A stretch of 19,274 nt of DNA. It comes from CAZUVM01 sp964623885. Its GTDB lineage: Bacteria; Verrucomicrobiota; Verrucomicrobiia; Limisphaerales; UBA8199. The stretch lies in assembly GCA_964623885.1 (NCBI GenBank), contig CAZUVM010000180.1, positions 1 through 19,274 on the forward strand, read 5' to 3'. Below, in pieces: positions 14,601 through 19,274 of this stretch. Numbering within the stretch: the stretch's first letter is position 1; each line of letters starts with the position of its first letter. A program made the position numbers and the translations under genes. The notes beneath the pieces are model-generated. The model did not search any database, was not told the origin of the DNA, and saw nothing but the letters and a program-made list of their open reading frames with translations.

Positions 14601-15284
14601 GCCGCGTTGGCCCACGACCATTTCCAGCAGGCCTTGAGCTCACCGCCCAACTTGGGCGAGGCCAAACACCTGCTCGCCAACCAGAGCGACATATATTATT
14701 GGCTGGGCATTGCCGCGAGTCGCTTAGGCGAGTCTCAGCAGGCACGGCAGCATTGGAAAGCCGCCGCCGAGTCCAAGGGCGACTTCCAGGAAATGCGGGT
14801 TAGAAGTTTTTCCGAGATGACCTATTATTCAGCCCTGGCGTGGCGCCGGCTTGGTAAAGAGGATCGGGCGCGGTCGCTGCTGCGCCAATTGCTGGCGTAT
14901 GGTCAGGAATTGTTCCGCCAGCCCGCAAAAATCGAATACTTCGCCACGTCACTGCCGACGATGTTGCTCTTCGAAGACGACCTGGATTTCCGGCAGCAAA
15001 CCACCGCGCTCTTCCTGCAAGCGCAGGCCCGCCTCGGATTGGGCGGACTCGCCGCCGGCCTTAAGTTAGTGCTGGCGCGCGATCCCAACCACTCCTTGGC
15101 CGCTGACCTGCTGTCGCAGACCGAAAACGATTTAGCCGGCAATTCACGCACTCTCCGACGCGCTGTATCGGGCAACGGCTTCGCCCACCTGCCTCACTTA
15201 AAACGCGCCCACCTTGCAGCAACCTCCAGCAACGGCGAGCTGTCCGTTCACTCCACTACTAGATCCCAAGTCTCCCAGCATTAG
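11640..15284 (+). CDS. DUF5107 domain protein with long TPR array
   Basis: 1214 residues. The N-terminal about 400 match the DUF5107 type (LPELGGRIHAILDKTNGYDL, GPWISGGIEFNWPQHH, TFLWWANVATRVHEAYQ), a beta-sandwich resembling galactose-mutarotase-like domains of carbohydrate enzymes. Residues about 400-500 are a beta-rich linker (ETRNGARRWNVDLAPGKSFY). From about 515 to 1180 the protein is a tetratricopeptide array (NSALGLWHLRRGEFELAESC; EAFYNLGVCLRHQGRDEDSY; ARAAYQRAFRINPTDARLLY). The last about 35 residues are low-complexity. No signal peptide is visible, so it is probably cytoplasmic. DUF5107-TPR proteins tend to occur beside sugar-use genes; an enzymatic or scaffold role in glycan metabolism is inferred. 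ATG 11640 is the first start in the frame, with only a weak purine stretch (GAAG) before it. No neighbour is obviously in its operon. Confidence 0.88.
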   Translation: MARKSKVRVWTEDLVIPTYVPAAPDKNPMFLERRVYQGSSGKVYPLPFTDRIAEHAEDLKWQAVWLENEFLQVLILPELGGRIHAILDKTNGYDLIYRQSVIKPALVGLAGPWISGGIEFNWPQHHRPATFLPVDYQIETHRDGSKTVWCSDHDPMARMKAMHGICLHPGRAYVELKVRAYNRTPLTQTFLWWANVATRVHEAYQSFFPPDVTYVADHAKRATSAYPLCDGFYYGVDYGRRARQGIPEHERPAQFIPPHVATGRDGHSPSPDGAPLPHYSPNDLSFYANIPTPCSYMCMGSNEDFFGGYDYARQAGLIHIADHHISPGKKQWTWGNHAFGYAWDRNLTDVDAHGEYGPYIELMAGVYTDNQPDFSFLRPGETKAWRQYWYPIQKIGPAQCANLDAALSLVVDAKEIRIGVSVTSPFPRATIRLETRNGARRWNVDLAPGKSFYRRIRQLAPRTADTDCKLRVLSRSGQEIISYQPQPAVKRPVPAPATEPPAPSDVQSTDELYLVGLHLEQYRHASRCPTVYWREGLRRDPGDCRCNSALGLWHLRRGEFELAESCFRKAIERLTRRNPNPVDGEAFYNLGVCLRHQGRDEDSYAAFYKATWNQAWQAAGFHAVAEGDCRRGDWPSALAHLDQALCYNCENTRARNVKALVLRKLSRAREATALLAETLALDPLDWWARHLSGEKIGCDLQVLLDLVHDYGRAGFYEDAAELLESATGGGVLACGFWERPAAIDVLGKTMTSQTFARDRLPDQNLGAEPLVYYTLGWLKQKLGKTTEALSWYKKASKCAPDYCFPSRLEEIAILEAARRANPKDARAACYLGNLLFDRKRHEEAIELWEQSTRLDPTYSVAWRNLGIGYFNVRKNAARARAAYQRAFRINPTDARLLYERDQLWKRLGESPRKRLRELERYPALVRRRDDLSVELCALLNQTQQHRQALEVLASRRFQPWEGGEGQALGQHVRTHLSLGKAALFQGDAALAHDHFQQALSSPPNLGEAKHLLANQSDIYYWLGIAASRLGESQQARQHWKAAAESKGDFQEMRVRSFSEMTYYSALAWRRLGKEDRARSLLRQLLAYGQELFRQPAKIEYFATSLPTMLLFEDDLDFRQQTTALFLQAQARLGLGGLAAGLKLVLARDPNHSLAADLLSQTENDLAGNSRTLRRAVSGNGFAHLPHLKRAHLAATSSNGELSVHSTTRSQVSQH

Positions 15285-15309
15285 TCGGTCGAGGTTCTCA
15301 ATGAAAAAC

Positions 15310-15321
15310 CTCCTTCAGGAG
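15310..15321 (-). terminator. Possible weak terminator for the leftward beta-helix gene
   Basis: On the minus strand CTCCT-GA-AGGAG is followed at once by GTTTTT, a short stem plus T-run. The stem has only five pairs and a very small loop, and it lies about 180 bp past the beta-helix stop, beyond the palindromic repeat, so the call is tentative. Confidence 0.25.
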
Positions 15322-15337
15322 CCAGCAGCCTTGGTTC

Positions 15338-15465
15338 GTAGCGCAGGCCTCCGAGCCTGTTGTATCGCAGGCTTCCCAGCCTGCGAACGCTTGAAGGAGA
15401 CGCGGTGATCCAACGCTCGCCGACTTGGAGGTCGGCGATACAGCAGTCTCGGAGGCCTGCGCTAC
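15338..15465. repeat. Nested palindromic intergenic repeat (REP-like)
   Basis: The outer arms GTAGCGCAGGCCTCCGAG (15338-15355) and its exact complement (15448-15465) match over 18 bp; the next 12 bases inward match at 10 of 12. Inside lie two more palindromes: CGCAGGCT-TCCC-AGCCTGCG (15366-15385) and GCCGAC-TTGGAG-GTCGGC (15419-15436). The phrases GCAGGCCTCCGAGCCTG and GCAGGCTTCCCAGCCTG are variants of one unit. It sits between the convergent DUF5107 and beta-helix genes, a usual place for REP/BIME-like elements. It has no coding capacity. Confidence 0.75.
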
Positions 15466-15496
15466 TCCCATCCCCGCATCCAGCGTCTTGAATACC

Positions 15497-15517
15497 GATT
15501 ACTGACTACTGATTACT
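15497..15517. repeat. Tandem heptamer repeat at the 3' end of the beta-helix gene
   Basis: Three tandem 7-mers: GATTACT, GACTACT, GATTACT, followed by the partial match TTACT. The minus-strand stop codon of the beta-helix gene (15499-15501) lies in the first unit and the last residues (VISSQ) are encoded by the repeat. Related heptamers occur again upstream of the same gene (about 17284-17357). Confidence 0.6.
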
Positions 15518-17238
15518 TCCTTACTCAGAATCGCCCCTGGGACCCCTGCTCTTGGATAGCACGCCCGCAGTTCCTCCACCATCCGCCCACCCACCCGAAA
15601 GTCCCTCGCCAGCAAATCGGCAAAATCAGGATCTGCCGCCCGGCTCCCGGTATCAATGCCCAGGTCGTGTTGGAAGCTCGCCAGGTCGGAATAAATCTTG
15701 TGACGCGCCCACGTCGGTCCCCAACCGAACCAGCCCTGGCCCGGCCCTGCGAAATACACGTTGTCCTGGAACCGAAGATTCAGCGCTTCCAAGGTTAGCC
15801 CCTTAGTTGCCACGCCAGTCTTAGAAGCCGACGAAGCATCTGCGACACGCGCGGCTGCCGGCCAATGCCGATCGTCCTTCATATCAAACCAGCCCCAGAT
15901 TTGCGCGTCGCGGTTGAACACAATCAGGTTGTGCCGCACGATTTCGTCATGGTTCCACACTGGCACTTCCTGTTTCGACCCGATTCTCGGCGTGGTGCGA
16001 GTCTGTTCGCGAAAATTAAAACCTTCACGATTGCCGACGACCAGGTTCCTTTCCACCACACATTCCGGACTGCTCGATAAAACAATGCCGGCCTGGGCGC
16101 CCCACGCGCCGGGCGTCGCCGCGAACCCGTTGCCGACAATCACATTGTCCCGCGCCTGCAGCCCGAATGAGATTTCGTAAAAAATCCCACTGTCCTCGTT
16201 GTCGGCGATATAGCATTGCCGCACCGTCGGATGTTCATTGCCGATATCGAACCAAATCCCGCTGCCGCAATTGCGCGCAAATTGGCTCCGTTCCAGGACC
16301 GCGTCGCGGGTGAGCACCACCTTCAGCCCGCCGGCTTCCCAGCCGCGATCGAATCCTTTCGTGTTGTTGTTCTCCACCCGGCAATCCGTAAGCAGGAGCC
16401 GGTGCGCGCCGTTCGCCCCGAAACCAATCTGCCCGTTGTCACGAAAATCACAGCGCCGGACCACCAGGTCCTCCGCGGACAACGTTGCGCCGCTCGCGTT
16501 CATGTCCTCCAGGACGGAATCCTCCAGCCCATCATGCGCGCCGGCCAGGACCACCGCTCCGTGCTGTGCCATATTCGCCGCAAACCGAAATTGAATACCT
16601 CGCACTTGCACGAACGCACCTTCCAAGCGCAAGATTTCCTGCCGCACGGACGCTTCCACGAACACTTTGTTCAAGTCACGGCCGGCGCGGTCCCAGACCA
16701 GGAGGACCTGGTTCGACGTATCGGCGAAAAAAGTGCCTGGCGCCATCTGCCCCGCCTCGAGCACCTGGCGCAGTAGATAATTCTCGACCGCGACCTGCTC
16801 GCAACGGCCGATCAATTGATGATAATCGTCGTCCGGATGCGACATGCGGCGGTTCCAGCCGATGAATTTGTGCGGCCAGGCAACGCGGTAAATCGGCCAG
16901 TCACCCGCGACGCGTTGCCAGCCGCTCAACTGATCCGCGCCGGTCATCACCACGTGCGCGCCGGGAGCCGCCTGGAACGCGATTGGCTGGTTCGCTGTGC
17001 CGCTTTGTTTGATCACCACCCGCTCGCGGTAAATACCGTCCCGAATCACAACGCGATCGCCCGGCTGCAGCTCTTGCGCCGCTCGCCCGATGCTTTTCCA
17101 TGGCCGTTCCGCCGTGCCCGGCCCGGTGTCATCGGCGTTGGGATCGCGTTGCGCGACCGTGTGCGTCGCACCCGAAGCCGAAAAAGCCAGCCCCATCGCC
17201 AGCCACCACGCGCAAAACCATAGCTTTCGATTCTTCAT
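15499..17238 (-). CDS. Secreted right-handed parallel beta-helix protein
   Basis: 579 residues from ATG 17238, preceded by GAAG at a reasonable distance; this start puts a signal peptide first (MKNRKLWFCAWWLAMGLAFS, then ASGA). A longer frame to 17289 would bury it. The mature N-terminus (DDTGPGTAERPWKSIGRAAQ, ELQPGDRVVIRDGIYRE) is the opening motif of secreted beta-helix proteins of the DUF1565/pectate-lyase-like type. Residues about 215-440 hold repeated short rungs (SVLEDMNASGATLSAEDLVV, CRVENNN, CYIADNEDSGIFYE, NLVVGNREGFNFRE) of right-handed parallel beta-helix. Such proteins bind or cleave polysaccharides; whether it is a lyase, hydrolase or non-catalytic cannot be told. It converges with the DUF5107 gene, which may share glycan substrates (inference). 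Its C-terminal VISSQ and stop codon come from a heptamer repeat. Confidence 0.87.
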   Translation of the reverse strand: MKNRKLWFCAWWLAMGLAFSASGATHTVAQRDPNADDTGPGTAERPWKSIGRAAQELQPGDRVVIRDGIYRERVVIKQSGTANQPIAFQAAPGAHVVMTGADQLSGWQRVAGDWPIYRVAWPHKFIGWNRRMSHPDDDYHQLIGRCEQVAVENYLLRQVLEAGQMAPGTFFADTSNQVLLVWDRAGRDLNKVFVEASVRQEILRLEGAFVQVRGIQFRFAANMAQHGAVVLAGAHDGLEDSVLEDMNASGATLSAEDLVVRRCDFRDNGQIGFGANGAHRLLLTDCRVENNNTKGFDRGWEAGGLKVVLTRDAVLERSQFARNCGSGIWFDIGNEHPTVRQCYIADNEDSGIFYEISFGLQARDNVIVGNGFAATPGAWGAQAGIVLSSSPECVVERNLVVGNREGFNFREQTRTTPRIGSKQEVPVWNHDEIVRHNLIVFNRDAQIWGWFDMKDDRHWPAAARVADASSASKTGVATKGLTLEALNLRFQDNVYFAGPGQGWFGWGPTWARHKIYSDLASFQHDLGIDTGSRAADPDFADLLARDFRVGGRMVEELRACYPRAGVPGAILSKEVISSQ

Positions 17239-17283
17239 AAATTCTTCGGACCACGCGACGTTCCGGCGCGCGGCAGTCTCTCC

Positions 17284-17357
17284 AACCACTGATCACCTGA
17301 TTGCCGCTTATTGATTACCGATTTCCCCACCCACTGACCACTGATTACTCGATTACC
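17284..17357. repeat. Degenerate heptamer repeats upstream of the beta-helix gene
   Basis: Two clusters of the same degenerate unit (ACTGATT, ACTGACC, TTGATTACC, CTCGATTACC) separated by a C-rich stretch. ACTGACC (17333-17339) and ACTGATT (17340-17346) are in tandem. The unit matches the array at 15497-15517 at the other end of the gene. It lies in the 194-bp divergent region between the beta-helix and the four-TM genes and may carry their promoters, but I cannot assign boxes. Confidence 0.5.
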
Positions 17358-17432
17358 GGCCCTCGCACTTCGCCCTTCTCCCCATCATGTGCTATGCTCA
17401 AACGTTAGCAGCGTCGACGCTCATAAAACTGT

Positions 17433-18215
17433 ATGTCCTCGAGGTGGGAAACAGAAAATACCAACCGGCGCAAAGTACAAGTATTTAACCTGTTGGTTTA
17501 TGCGATCCCTTTGGCCCTGTCGCTTTATGGGCTGAAGAATTTGCTGACCCAGAACGGCACGCTTATGGTTGGCGGCCGGCATGTCATGAGATCGTTCCAC
17601 CTGGTGCCGGTGCAGGGGACGGCTGCCATGCTGAATGGCCTGGGCTACATCGCGCTGGCTGTGTTCGGCATTTTGTGCACGGGCGATCCACCACCGGAAA
17701 ACCGACACTGGTCCTTGCGCGTTCTGCGTGGACTGGCTCGATGGACCAGTCTGGTTGGATTCTTCTGGTGTTGGCAAACCGCCTGCGTCCTGATCCATGC
17801 CGCTACGCCCTGGCCGTTTCCTTCCACGCGGGAGGACTTCGAAGCGTTGGGTTTGCTCGCCATGTGTTTCGGCATCGTCCCCGTTCTGGTTTTTCTTTGG
17901 GCCATATTTCAGCGTGAAGCGGTCAAACGCGCCATTTACGAGGGCGGAGGCGTGCCCGTCCACATCTGGTGGCGTCCGGCCGCGTATTGGTGCCCGTACT
18001 TCTATGGCGCGACACCTTTTCGCGTGATTTTTCGCGACAGCGCCGGCGCGCTCCATAAAGGGTACTGTTATGTATACCGTTCCCTCATGGATTCGGCGCT
18101 CTGGGGTTCGCGGCGAGTCCGCTGGCTGCGCGATGAAGTGTCAGTTGACCGGACCGAGCGCGATTCGTGGGTGATTGTGGACGATGTCCCCATCCGGCCC
18201 AGGCTCGACGCTTAG
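17433..18215 (+). CDS. Four-TM membrane protein of unknown function
   Basis: 260 residues. Four hydrophobic segments are visible: about 17-35 (FNLLVYAIPLALSLYGL), 62-84 (MLNGLGYIALAVFGILC), 98-124 (TSLVGFFWCWQTACVLIHA) and 143-163 (LLAMCFGIVPVLVFLWAIF). The last about 95 residues form a soluble domain containing an aromatic-rich stretch (WWRPAAYWCPYFYGATPFRV) and VRWLRDEVSVDRTERDSWVI; it should lie on the same side as the N-terminus. I do not recognise the family. No Shine-Dalgarno is visible before ATG 17433. Base composition and codon use match the neighbouring GC-rich genes, and the frame is clean from start to stop, which supports a real gene. It stands alone, divergent from the beta-helix gene and 85 bp before the tRNA. 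Confidence 0.75.
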   Translation: MSSRWETENTNRRKVQVFNLLVYAIPLALSLYGLKNLLTQNGTLMVGGRHVMRSFHLVPVQGTAAMLNGLGYIALAVFGILCTGDPPPENRHWSLRVLRGLARWTSLVGFFWCWQTACVLIHAATPWPFPSTREDFEALGLLAMCFGIVPVLVFLWAIFQREAVKRAIYEGGGVPVHIWWRPAAYWCPYFYGATPFRVIFRDSAGALHKGYCYVYRSLMDSALWGSRRVRWLRDEVSVDRTERDSWVIVDDVPIRPRLDA

Positions 18216-18256
18216 CCGCCGGACAGAACTGCAACCAACCACCACCAAATAACGAC

Positions 18257-18285
18257 TTGCCCGCCTCAGTTCAGACCTGTATTTT
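18257..18285 (+). promoter_or_regulatory. Candidate promoter of tRNA-Arg
   Basis: TTGCCC (18257-18262) and TATTTT (18280-18285) are 17 bp apart, with the expected start near 18292, nine bases before the mature tRNA 5' end. The placement fits a tRNA promoter, though each box has only a moderate match to consensus. Confidence 0.4.
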
Positions 18286-18300
18286 TCCGTGCTCTTTGGT

Positions 18301-18377
18301 GCACCCATAGCTCAATTGGATAGAGCATCTGACTACGGATCAGAAGGTTATAGGTTCAACTCCTATTGGGTGCGCCA
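18301..18377 (+). tRNA. tRNA-Arg (anticodon ACG), CCA encoded
   Basis: 77 bases fold as a full cloverleaf: acceptor GCACCCA/TGGGTGC, D-stem GCTC/GAGC with the GG loop, anticodon stem TCTGA/TCAGA around the loop CTACGGA, T-stem ATAGG/CCTAT around TTCAACT, discriminator G and encoded CCA. The anticodon ACG reads CGU and, after A-to-I editing by TadA, CGC and CGA. The gene lies 70 bp upstream of a tyrosine recombinase in the same direction, so its 3' end is probably the integration site (attL side) of a mobile element. Confidence 0.95.
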
Positions 18378-18447
18378 CTCCTGGCCAACGACTTCCGTTA
18401 ATTATATTCTCGGCAAACCCCTCTTTTTTCTGACAAGAGCTTGACAA

Positions 18448-19274
18448 ATGGGCAAAAGTGGATTAGCGTTGCTAATTCACAAGTTGAAGAAGACTTATAA
18501 TATAATCAGGAGGACTTTCCCTCAGATCTACTCGTACCTCAATCCGAAAAATGGAATGAAGTATTGGATTGGTTCGGCTCGTTCGATCCGGTGGGGAATG
18601 AATGAGCGACGGCATTTCAATTCGGAAAAGGAGGCCGTCGATTGGGCTCGTCAAATTTCCAAGAAAATCGAAGAGGATGGGGCGCAGCCCGAAGTTGCCA
18701 AAGACAAATTGCAGTTGGCGAAGGCCTATCAGAGTTTGAAGGAGAAACTATCGGCGCACGGTAGAAGTCCAGAGGAGGCAGTAGCACACTACCTCGGCTT
18801 CCTTGGCAATGAAATAATCCGCCAGGCAAAACCAGTCCTGAAGGTCCAAATTGAAAAATGGGAAACTGAAAAGCTCGCCAGCAAAATACGACCATTGAGC
18901 GACCGAACTCGAACTGAGCTTCAACAATATGTCCGATACATGATCAAGATGTGGGGGCAAAAGAAGGCCGAGGAAATCACACAGAAGGTTGTCACTGATG
19001 CGTTGAACAATATTCGCCGAGTCGGAAACAACATCCGGCGGAAATACCTGCGGTATATCAGAATGTTTTTCATTTGGCTGAAGGATAGGCGGGAGATCAC
19101 TGAAAACCCCACCGACGGCATCCGAATTCGGATCGAACCATTTGAGGCTGCATTTTATTCACCCAAACAGACCAAAGCTCTCCTTCGTTATGTTCTCAAG
19201 AACGAAAGGGATCTGATCGGTTATTACGGCCTATTGACGTTTGCCGGATTACGCCCAAGTGAGGGAGCGAGGGT
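18448..19274 (+). CDS. int: Tyrosine recombinase/integrase (C-terminus beyond window)
   Basis: The frame opens just after a stop (TGA 18442) at ATG 18448 and stays open to the right edge, giving 275 residues of an incomplete protein. The N-terminus has a short basic strand-rich part (YLNPKNGMKYWIGSARSIRW), a long charged helical region (about 60-120), then a core-binding SAM-like domain (about 125-230: KWETEKLASKIRPLSDRTRT, YLRYIRMFFIWLKDRREITE, NPTDGI). The catalytic domain begins near 238 (FYSPKQTKALLRYVL) and reaches the first active-site Arg, R269 (TFAGLRPSEGARV). The His-x-x-Arg and Tyr nucleophile lie off the window. The enzyme should catalyse integration and excision of the element that starts here, with tRNA-Arg as target. 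Codon use is clearly more AT-rich than in neighbouring genes, supporting transfer. AGGAGG at 18508-18513 lies in the frame with no start codon at the right distance. Confidence 0.88.
   Translation, partial: MGKSGLALLIHKLKKTYNIIRRTFPQIYSYLNPKNGMKYWIGSARSIRWGMNERRHFNSEKEAVDWARQISKKIEEDGAQPEVAKDKLQLAKAYQSLKEKLSAHGRSPEEAVAHYLGFLGNEIIRQAKPVLKVQIEKWETEKLASKIRPLSDRTRTELQQYVRYMIKMWGQKKAEEITQKVVTDALNNIRRVGNNIRRKYLRYIRMFFIWLKDRREITENPTDGIRIRIEPFEAAFYSPKQTKALLRYVLKNERDLIGYYGLLTFAGLRPSEGAR

Noticed and set aside
13407..14621. 404-codon open frame on the minus strand inside the DUF5107-TPR gene
   Set aside because: The plus-strand frame has clear domain and TPR patterns over its full length; the antisense frame has no family-like pattern and is expected from GC-rich codon bias.
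18421..18440. CTCTT/AAGAG pair and T-run after the tRNA
   Set aside because: The T-run is inside the loop side rather than after a GC-rich stem, so not a credible terminator.
1..19274. CRISPR array or beta-lactamase expected with BlaI/M56
   Set aside because: No regularly spaced direct repeats with unique spacers and no beta-lactamase motifs are present in the window.

Overview
The window looks like a chromosomal stretch of a high-GC soil or freshwater bacterium, most likely Verrucomicrobiota (Pedosphaera/Limisphaerales type). The call rests on recognised protein types, not on a marker gene: a DUF5107-TPR giant, a periplasmic domain that resembles the C-terminus of verrucomicrobial DUF2723 proteins, a secreted P-domain/Ig protein, a 48-residue-repeat propeller protein and palindromic intergenic repeats. 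No similarity search was possible; family names come from reading the translations.

Layout. 1-1530 (-): secreted repeat protein running off the left edge. 1725-2989 (+): secreted P-domain/Ig-like protein broken by a one-base frameshift near 2166. 3009-4911 (-): three-gene set of a secretin-N-like envelope protein, an ECF sigma factor and a small one-TM protein that overlaps the sigma gene and is a candidate anti-sigma factor. 5078-7909 (+): divergent BlaI-type repressor and BlaR1-type M56 metalloprotease, abutting, preceded by two perfect inverted repeats, one lying over the -10 box. 8128-10350 (+): membrane M48 metalloprotease. 10387-10833 (-): small exported lysozyme-fold protein. 11102-11476 (-): lone RelE-like toxin. 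11640-15284 (+): DUF5107-TPR protein. 15338-15465: nested palindromic repeat. 15499-17238 (-): secreted beta-helix protein whose stop codon lies in a heptamer repeat. 17433-18215 (+): four-TM protein of unknown role. 18301-18377 (+): tRNA-Arg(ACG). 18448 to right edge (+): tyrosine recombinase, the probable start of an element integrated at the tRNA.

The most interesting part is 3.0-10.8 kb: an ECF sigma set back to back with a BlaI/M56 pair whose sensor domain is not a penicillin-binding domain, followed by a second membrane metalloprotease and a possible muramidase. A joint role in envelope surveillance is an inference from order, orientation and protein type. No uncovered intergenic gap exceeds 300 bases; the 244-base gap 10858-11101 holds nothing I can support.
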